From Geobacter sp. UBA5735 (GTDB lineage: Bacteria > Desulfobacterota > Desulfuromonadia > Geobacterales > Geobacteraceae), in NCBI GenBank assembly GCA_002419385.1, contig DIFZ01000016.1:1-19863 (forward strand): a stretch of 19,863 nt of DNA. Direction: 5' to 3'. The notes beneath the pieces were generated by a model that ran no database searches, had not been told where the DNA came from, and saw only the letters and a list, made by a program, of their open reading frames with translations. The position numbers were made by a program, and so were the translations under genes. Of the stretch, positions 15,449 to 19,863 are shown one piece after another. The number at the start of each line of letters is the position of its first letter. Position 1 is the first letter of the stretch.

Positions 15449-16750
15449 ATGGAAAGAACATGGATGTTCCTGCTGGCGGGTTTGGTCGGATGCTGTCTTT
15501 TTGCACCGGGCACGGCTCTCATGGCCCAGGAAACAAAAACCGTCATGACCGGCAGCCACTATCTCCGTGGTTCGCTGGAAAAAGTCAAAGGTGTCGTCAT
15601 GACGGACAAAGGACCCGTAGAGGTGGCATTCAGCGGTACCGTCGGTTTCCAGATCAGGCGAACGCCGAAAGCCGGCTTCGCCGTGTCCCTGGACAGGCTC
15701 AGCCTGATCGCCAAAGGAGTACCCACGGCTAAGGGCAACAGCGGCCTCATCGGGTTGAGCCTTGCTTCGCCCGGCTATGCGGTCAAGTATGACAGGAAAA
15801 CCGGCCAGTTTTCCGCGGCATTCCGGAGCGTGCTCCACTATGAGCTGATCGACAAGGTCAAAGGCTTCCGCCAGACCGGGCGCGCGAAGGGAGAGATGGA
15901 CAATTTCGCCCCGTACACCGAAAAAATGGCAGGGACTTTGCGCGGCAGGCTGCCGGCAAACCTGATGCCTGCCGAACAGGGGACCCTCCGTTTTGATGGA
16001 GAGGCGACCATGGAGCTGCGTTCACCCGCCCTGGGGGCCATCAGGAACCTCAAAGTCAAATTCCCCGGTTCGATTCTCGAGTGGCTGAAAAGTCCCGCCG
16101 AGCTGCTCAAGATACAGCCGGTCTTCGTCGGCGCCGGGGCAGCGGACCCCGACGCAACCGGCAGAGCGTATGAAACCCTGAAGAATCGGGCCGCGGAGGT
16201 GTTCGGAAAGTGCGGCACGGTACGCTGCCTCAAGCTCGTTTTCAACGAGCCTGTCTATGTGGACAATGATTCGTATCGCGTGCTGGACGATTCTGCCGAG
16301 GCAATAAACTTCAAGTCTGAGGTGAATGTTGACGATGCAATAGAAGTCTTCTTCGCGGAGAGGATGTCCACATCCCTTACCTGCAGCTGGGGTGGAGGGG
16401 CAACCTACTCTTCAGGAACAGCCAGCGCCAAGATCGTGACGTCCGACCAGCAGCTCAGCGTGCCCTGTCCCTGCCCGGCATCGTGCGCCACCTACTGTCC
16501 CCTGGGGCCCTGCACCTGCGGCGCGCTCAACAATTACCACCTTGCCCACGAGCTGGGCCACGTCGTCAATCTCGCCCATCCCGGTGACAGCGGACTCGCC
16601 CCGAGCACCGCCACCTCGGTGATGGAACCGAGCGGATTCTGCAATGACAATCCGGGAACCCAGAGCGCAAAAAACTGTCGCAATTCAGCCAACCCGCTCC
16701 TCTACTGGGGAAAGGCGCTCTGTTTCGGATCGCCGGACATCATGGACTGA
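15449..16750 (+). CDS. Exported zinc metalloprotease of metzincin type
   Basis: The 433-residue protein has an N-terminal export signal. LVGC (12-15) could be a lipobox and Ala-Leu-Met-Ala (23-26) a signal peptidase I site; the sequence does not decide. The first 250 residues are beta-rich and unrecognised. The C-terminal part has a Cys-rich segment (SVPCPCPASCATYCPLGPCTC) and then the zinc site HELGHVVNLAH (367-377), followed by a Met-turn-like SVM (390-392). This is the metzincin HExxHxxGxxH pattern with Asn in place of the usual Gly. Further cysteines at the end suggest disulfides, consistent with secretion. GGGGGAGGAG precedes the ATG. The preceding exported serpin would not inhibit a metalloprotease by its usual mechanism, so their pairing is positional. 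Confidence 0.85.
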   Translation: MERTWMFLLAGLVGCCLFAPGTALMAQETKTVMTGSHYLRGSLEKVKGVVMTDKGPVEVAFSGTVGFQIRRTPKAGFAVSLDRLSLIAKGVPTAKGNSGLIGLSLASPGYAVKYDRKTGQFSAAFRSVLHYELIDKVKGFRQTGRAKGEMDNFAPYTEKMAGTLRGRLPANLMPAEQGTLRFDGEATMELRSPALGAIRNLKVKFPGSILEWLKSPAELLKIQPVFVGAGAADPDATGRAYETLKNRAAEVFGKCGTVRCLKLVFNEPVYVDNDSYRVLDDSAEAINFKSEVNVDDAIEVFFAERMSTSLTCSWGGGATYSSGTASAKIVTSDQQLSVPCPCPASCATYCPLGPCTCGALNNYHLAHELGHVVNLAHPGDSGLAPSTATSVMEPSGFCNDNPGTQSAKNCRNSANPLLYWGKALCFGSPDIMD

Positions 16751-17271
16751 ATCGACCGACACGTGAAAGCCACCCGCAAACCTGCGAGGCCGGGCACCTG
16801 GGGAACATCTCCCTGGGCGCCCGGCCTTTCCGGGTGACGCACAACCTTCAGGTAAGAATAATAGGGATCATTTCCGTTCCTGATCCGGGCGTACGCCCTC
16901 CGGGGAAGGAATTCATCCAGCACGGGATTCATGACACGGTCGATCCTGACGTGGAAGTCCGAACCCTCGGGCGTGCAGGGACTATAGTCGAAACCTTCAA
17001 GAAGTTCCAGGAAATCGGTAAAAAGGCCCTTGCGGCGATTCCGTTCCGCAACCGCCACATTCACGACATTGAGGCAGTTGGTGTCGCTGTCCGAACTTTC
17101 CGACAGCAGGAAATTCCCGAACCCGTCACGTTCCAGGCGGCGCTTCTGGATGTGGGCCTCGATGATGGAGATATCTGATATTCCGTTTGTTTCCTGAAGA
17201 AGAATGGTGGGGGAAGAGGAGGCAAGGAACGTCTTCAACTGTCTTGTCATGTCGATCAGCTTCGTGCTCAT
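16702..17271 (-). CDS. GNAT-like acetyltransferase-fold protein
   Basis: This 189-residue protein has two stretches typical of GCN5-related N-acetyltransferases: VVNVAVAERNRRKGLF followed by a helix FTDFLELLEGF (motif A; RRKGLF stands in for the acetyl-CoA-binding R/Q-x-x-G-x-G/A, with Phe at the last position), and VMNPVLDEFLPRRAYARI (motif B-like). The substrate is unknown. An in-frame TAA lies two codons before the ATG, so the start cannot be further up; no strong ribosome site is seen, and Met8 is an alternative. The last 49 bp overlap the end of the protease gene on the other strand, and residues about 149-163 are encoded by the terminator hairpin, so the C-terminal tail may be an extension gained after loss of an earlier stop. 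Confidence 0.6.
   Translation of the reverse strand: MSTKLIDMTRQLKTFLASSSPTILLQETNGISDISIIEAHIQKRRLERDGFGNFLLSESSDSDTNCLNVVNVAVAERNRRKGLFTDFLELLEGFDYSPCTPEGSDFHVRIDRVMNPVLDEFLPRRAYARIRNGNDPYYSYLKVVRHPERPGAQGDVPQVPGLAGLRVAFTCRSIQSMMSGDPKQSAFPQ
16787..16830 (+). terminator. Terminator hairpin between convergent genes
   Basis: AGGCCGGGC (16787-16795) and GCCCGGCCT (16819-16827) form a perfect 9-bp stem, with a further GGGA/TCCC pairing inside, followed by TTT on the plus strand. It lies 36 bp after the protease stop. It also falls within the coding end of the minus-strand gene at 16702-17271. Confidence 0.6.
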
Positions 17272-17302
17272 GGCTTACGCTGCAATCCTGAAGATTTTTC
17301 CG

Positions 17303-17311
17303 CTAAGGCAT
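17303..17311 (-). other. Possible Met-Pro minigene in the GNAT-gene leader
   Basis: The leader contains GAGGTGAT, then ATG CCT TAG, 32 bp before the real start. The ribosome site is better than that of the gene itself. It may be chance, or a tiny upstream frame that tunes translation. Confidence 0.25.
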
Positions 17312-17326
17312 GTATCACCTCTCTCT

Positions 17327-17355
17327 TTTATACCACACGACTGTTTTATTTTCAA
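17327..17355 (-). promoter_or_regulatory. Sigma-70-type promoter for the GNAT-like gene
   Basis: On the minus strand TTGAAA (17350-17355) and TATAAA (17327-17332) are exactly 17 nt apart in an A+T-rich background about 55 bp before the gene start. This is the best promoter match in the window. Confidence 0.6.
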
Positions 17356-17401
17356 TAAATCAAACCATCTTTAATTTAGCCAAAATAAATTGACCGGGAT
17401 G

Positions 17402-17422
17402 GGCAGACATGATCTGCCTTTT
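17402..17422. terminator. Short hairpin with T-run at the end of gatB
   Basis: GGCAGA (17402-17407) and TCTGCC (17413-17418) pair around a 5-nt loop just beyond the gatB stop. The T-run (TTTT) is on the plus-strand side, so on the gatB transcript the stem is preceded by A residues and not followed by U. It may act for either strand; weak evidence. Confidence 0.35.
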
Positions 17423-17423
17423 C

Positions 17424-18863
<1,440 letters not shown>

Positions 18864-18891
18864 GGGAATCTCCGAAAACAGAAAGATGACT

Positions 18892-18912
18892 CCCCCCTTT
18901 GTCAAAGGGGGG
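18892..18912. repeat. Palindromic CCCCCCTTT-n3-AAAGGGGGG element between gatA and gatB
   Basis: A perfect 9-bp inverted repeat with a 3-nt loop (GTC) lies in the 63-bp gap. From memory, elements of this C-run/G-run form occur scattered through many bacterial genomes as short intergenic repeats. It could modulate gatB relative to gatA, but no U-run follows. Confidence 0.6.
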
Positions 18913-18926
18913 CTTGAATGAAGGGC

Positions 18927-19863
18927 CTAGATCTGTGCCTTCTTCTTGTGCCATTCCGTAGCCTGCTCAAAGGCATGGGCCGCGCGCAGCAGGGTTTCCT
19001 CCCCGAAGTGCCGGGCAACGAGCTGCAGGCCGATGGGGCGGCCGTCCGCGCTGAAACCTGCCGGGACCGAGATGCCGCAGGTGCCGGCCAGGTTGACCGG
19101 GATGGTGAAAATGTCCGACAGGTACATCTGCAGCGGGTCGTCGGCCTTTTCGCCGAGACGGAACGCCGGGGTCGGCGCCACCGGGGTGAGGATGAGGTCA
19201 AGCGACTCGAACGCCGCGATGAAGTCCTGCATGATCAGCGTGCGGGCCTTCTGCGCCTTCAGGTAGTAGGCATCGTAGTACCCGGAGGAGAGCGCGTAGG
19301 TGCCGAGCATGATGCGCCGTTTCACTTCCGCTCCGAAGCCCTCGTCGCGGCTCACCATGTACATGTCCAGCAATCCCCGGGCATCCCGGTTCCGATAGCC
19401 GAAGCGGACACCGTCGTAACGCGCCAGGTTGGAGCTGGCCTCAGCAGTGGCGATCAGGTAGTAAACGGCAGTGGCATAGTCGGTATGGGGTAGGGACATT
19501 TCCACGAATTCGGCCCCCAGGGAACGGAAGGTTGCGATGGCCTCATCCATGGCTTTCTTCACGTCCGGGTCCAGCCCCTCGATGAAATACTCGCGGGGGA
19601 GGCCGATGCGCAATCCCTTCACCTCACCCGTCAAGGACTTGCGGTAATCGGGGACCGGCGTGTCCACGCTGGTGGAGTCCTTCGGGTCGTACCCGGCAAC
19701 CGCTCCCAGCATGATGGCGCAGTCGGTCACGTCCCGGGCGAGGGGCCCCACCTGGTCCAGGGACGAGGCAAAGGCGATCACCCCGTAACGGGATACCCTG
19801 CCGTAGGTGGGTTTGAGCCCGACACAGCCGCAATGGGCCGCGGGCTGGCGGATGGAGCCGCCC
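18927..19863 (-). CDS. gatA: GatA, amidotransferase subunit A (N-terminus beyond the window)
   Basis: GatA is the amidase that releases ammonia from glutamine or asparagine for the GatB reaction. The frame is open to the window edge, so only about the C-terminal 311 residues are seen. They start in the amidase signature GGSIRQPAAHCGCVGLKPTY, whose serine is the catalytic nucleophile, and continue with GRVSRYGVIAFASSLDQVGP, LRIGLPREYF, YYDAYYLKAQKARTLI, DLILTPVAPTPAF and NLAGTCGISVPAGFSADGRPIGLQL. The catalytic lysine and the cis-serine lie in the missing N-terminal part. The protein ends normally (FEQATEWHKKKAQI). It is read ahead of gatB in the same direction; gatC would be expected upstream but is outside the window. 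Confidence 0.97.
   Translation of the reverse strand, partial: GGSIRQPAAHCGCVGLKPTYGRVSRYGVIAFASSLDQVGPLARDVTDCAIMLGAVAGYDPKDSTSVDTPVPDYRKSLTGEVKGLRIGLPREYFIEGLDPDVKKAMDEAIATFRSLGAEFVEMSLPHTDYATAVYYLIATAEASSNLARYDGVRFGYRNRDARGLLDMYMVSRDEGFGAEVKRRIMLGTYALSSGYYDAYYLKAQKARTLIMQDFIAAFESLDLILTPVAPTPAFRLGEKADDPLQMYLSDIFTIPVNLAGTCGISVPAGFSADGRPIGLQLVARHFGEETLLRAAHAFEQATEWHKKKAQI

Overview
The window is about 20 kb of chromosome from a Gram-negative bacterium. Most of it has moderately high G+C. The 3' edge carries a gatA-gatB translation pair, the middle a type VI secretion (T6SS) block, and a serpin and a secreted zinc protease lie between them. Protein style and layout suggest a deltaproteobacterium of the Geobacter/Desulfuromonadales type. 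That placement is inference; no rRNA or other firm taxonomic marker is present.

Layout, in the direction most genes are read (minus strand, high to low coordinates). (1) 19863-17424: partial gatA and complete gatB of the Glu/Asp-tRNA amidotransferase. (2) 17355-16702: a GNAT-like protein with a good sigma-70-type promoter; its end overlaps the end of the convergent zinc protease. (3) 13859-16750, plus strand: an exported serpin with a predicted Lys reactive site, then an exported metzincin-type protease whose start codon sits directly behind an intrinsic-terminator-like hairpin. (4) 13173-4603: T6SS core genes tssL, tssM, a tagF-tssA fusion, tssB and tssC, packed almost without gaps. (5) 4537-1: a visibly A+T-richer accessory tail with two hcp genes (88% identical proteins), small unrecognised proteins and several Sec-exported proteins.

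The T6SS genes here cover part of the membrane complex (TssL, TssM), the sheath (TssB, TssC), the assembly chaperone TssA joined to the regulator TagF, and the tube/chaperone protein Hcp twice. The genes tssE, F, G, H, I, J and K are not in the window and would have to lie elsewhere.

The most interesting part is the tail. Each hcp is followed after exactly 70 bp by a small unrecognised gene (113 or 96 codons) and then by a gene for an exported protein. Both 70-bp gaps carry a perfect G+C-rich hairpin at the same place; its outer base pairs differ between the two copies but stay paired. This looks like a repeated cassette of Hcp, small cargo or effector, and periplasmic partner or immunity protein. 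That function is a hypothesis, since none of the small proteins could be matched to a known family by eye. No tRNA, rRNA, CRISPR array, transposase or integrase was seen.
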